A stretch of 7,538 nucleotides of DNA, taken from the NCBI GenBank assembly GCA_009781325.1, contig WQYJ01000093.1, forward strand, positions 1-7,538. Direction: 5' to 3'. Positions 7,148-7,538 of this stretch are shown here, one piece after another. Each line of letters starts with the position of its first letter. Position 1 is the stretch's first letter. Made by a program: the position numbers and the translations under genes. Source of the stretch: Propionibacteriaceae bacterium. Its GTDB lineage: Bacteria; Actinomycetota; Actinomycetes; Propionibacteriales; Propionibacteriaceae. Under the pieces are notes generated by a model. It searched no databases. It saw only the letters and a list, made by a program, of their open reading frames with translations, and had not been told where the DNA came from.

Positions 7148-7538
7148 ATGAAAAAGACTGTGTTACTTGGAGTATTATCCCTTGTTATCATGGGTTTAAC
7201 TGCCTGTGGGCCGGATGGCGGCACAGATCCTATAGATACGGGTACCCCGGTTGAAACCCCGCCTGAGGCTCCACTTATCATCAAGCCCAGTGAACTGATT
7301 TCTGCTGAAGAAGCGGGCAGTATTACCGGTGAGACGATGGCTGATGACCTGCTCGACTCCACTGAAAACCAGGGGCCGGCGACCATGCGTACGGTCTATC
7401 TGGGGGATGAATACATGTTCCAGATCGCTTTGGCTCAGGATTCGATGCTCGACGAGAATGCCCCGGAAGATCAGACTTATATTGCCAATGGTGGTGTTGC
7501 CGGGGCGATTGAGCGACTGACTGATGCCCGCGAGCGAA
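7148..7538 (+). CDS. Putative secreted lipoprotein, 3'-truncated by window edge
   Basis: The frame is open from ATG 7148 to the last base, giving 130 complete codons, and no stop is reached. The N-terminus is a textbook lipoprotein signal peptide: MKK, a hydrophobic core, and the lipobox LTAC at residues 17-20. Cys20 would be lipidated by Lgt and exposed by signal peptidase II. A flexible Gly/Pro/Thr-rich acidic tether follows (about 21-43). A mature domain then begins near 44 with IIKPSELISAEEAGSITGET, and DEYMFQIALAQDSML falls at about 88-102. I do not recognise the family. The LIS-EEA-x-G pattern recalls small extracytoplasmic lipoproteins of unknown function, a resemblance from memory only. 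Three TTA codons occur within the first 17 codons. The gene is transcribed away from the hydrolase-holA pair, and its start is fixed by the Shine-Dalgarno at 7135-7141. Confidence 0.82.
   Translation, partial: MKKTVLLGVLSLVIMGLTACGPDGGTDPIDTGTPVETPPEAPLIIKPSELISAEEAGSITGETMADDLLDSTENQGPATMRTVYLGDEYMFQIALAQDSMLDENAPEDQTYIANGGVAGAIERLTDARER

Noticed and set aside
7114..7386. 90-codon minus-strand frame at the window end
   Set aside because: It is antisense to the lipoprotein gene, which has a signal peptide, lipobox and ribosome binding site. The minus frame has none of these.
1..7538. CRISPR array, tRNA/rRNA gene, insertion sequence, prophage or toxin-antitoxin pair
   Set aside because: No repeated units, RNA gene signatures, transposase motifs or small paired genes were seen on either strand. 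Nearly every base belongs to one of six recognisable genes.

Overview
The window is ordinary, densely coding chromosomal DNA from a bacterium, most probably an actinobacterium (Actinomycetota). The GC content looks moderate, in the mid-50s percent by eye. The clues are the actinobacterial style of the LeuRS (an AMSKS signature in a GKAMSKSLGN context), the leuS-comEA-comEC order with holA adjacent, and GTG starts with weak or absent Shine-Dalgarno sequences. Propionibacteriales is a plausible guess from memory, but the sequence alone does not prove a genus.

Layout. Positions 1-2343 (+) hold leuS, whose first few dozen codons lie before the window. After a 56-base gap come comEA (2400-3107, +) and comEC (3110-5410, +), which are 2 bases apart and almost certainly cotranslated. 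On the other strand, a glyoxalase II-type metallo-beta-lactamase-fold hydrolase gene (6405-7091, -) runs into holA (5415-6386, -) across an 18-base spacer. comEC and holA converge tail to tail with only 4 bases between their stop codons. A 56-base divergent intergenic region (7092-7147) separates the hydrolase gene from a lipoprotein gene on the + strand (7148 to the window end). That gene is cut by the window edge. The divergent region carries a perfect inverted repeat with outward-facing -10-like hexamers.

How the genes work together. ComEA (membrane-anchored DNA receptor) and ComEC (inner-membrane DNA channel with a metallo-beta-lactamase domain) form the core of natural DNA uptake. leuS and holA are housekeeping genes: leucyl-tRNA synthesis and the DNA polymerase III clamp-loader delta subunit. 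The hydrolase and the lipoprotein have no functional link to the others that I can show.

I found no tRNA, rRNA, CRISPR, insertion sequence, prophage or obviously transferred segment, and no previously undescribed multi-gene system. No gene-free stretch exceeds 60 bases. The best leads are the symmetric divergent promoter or operator region, the apparently leaderless hydrolase gene, the inverted holA relative to comEC, and the unidentified lipoprotein.
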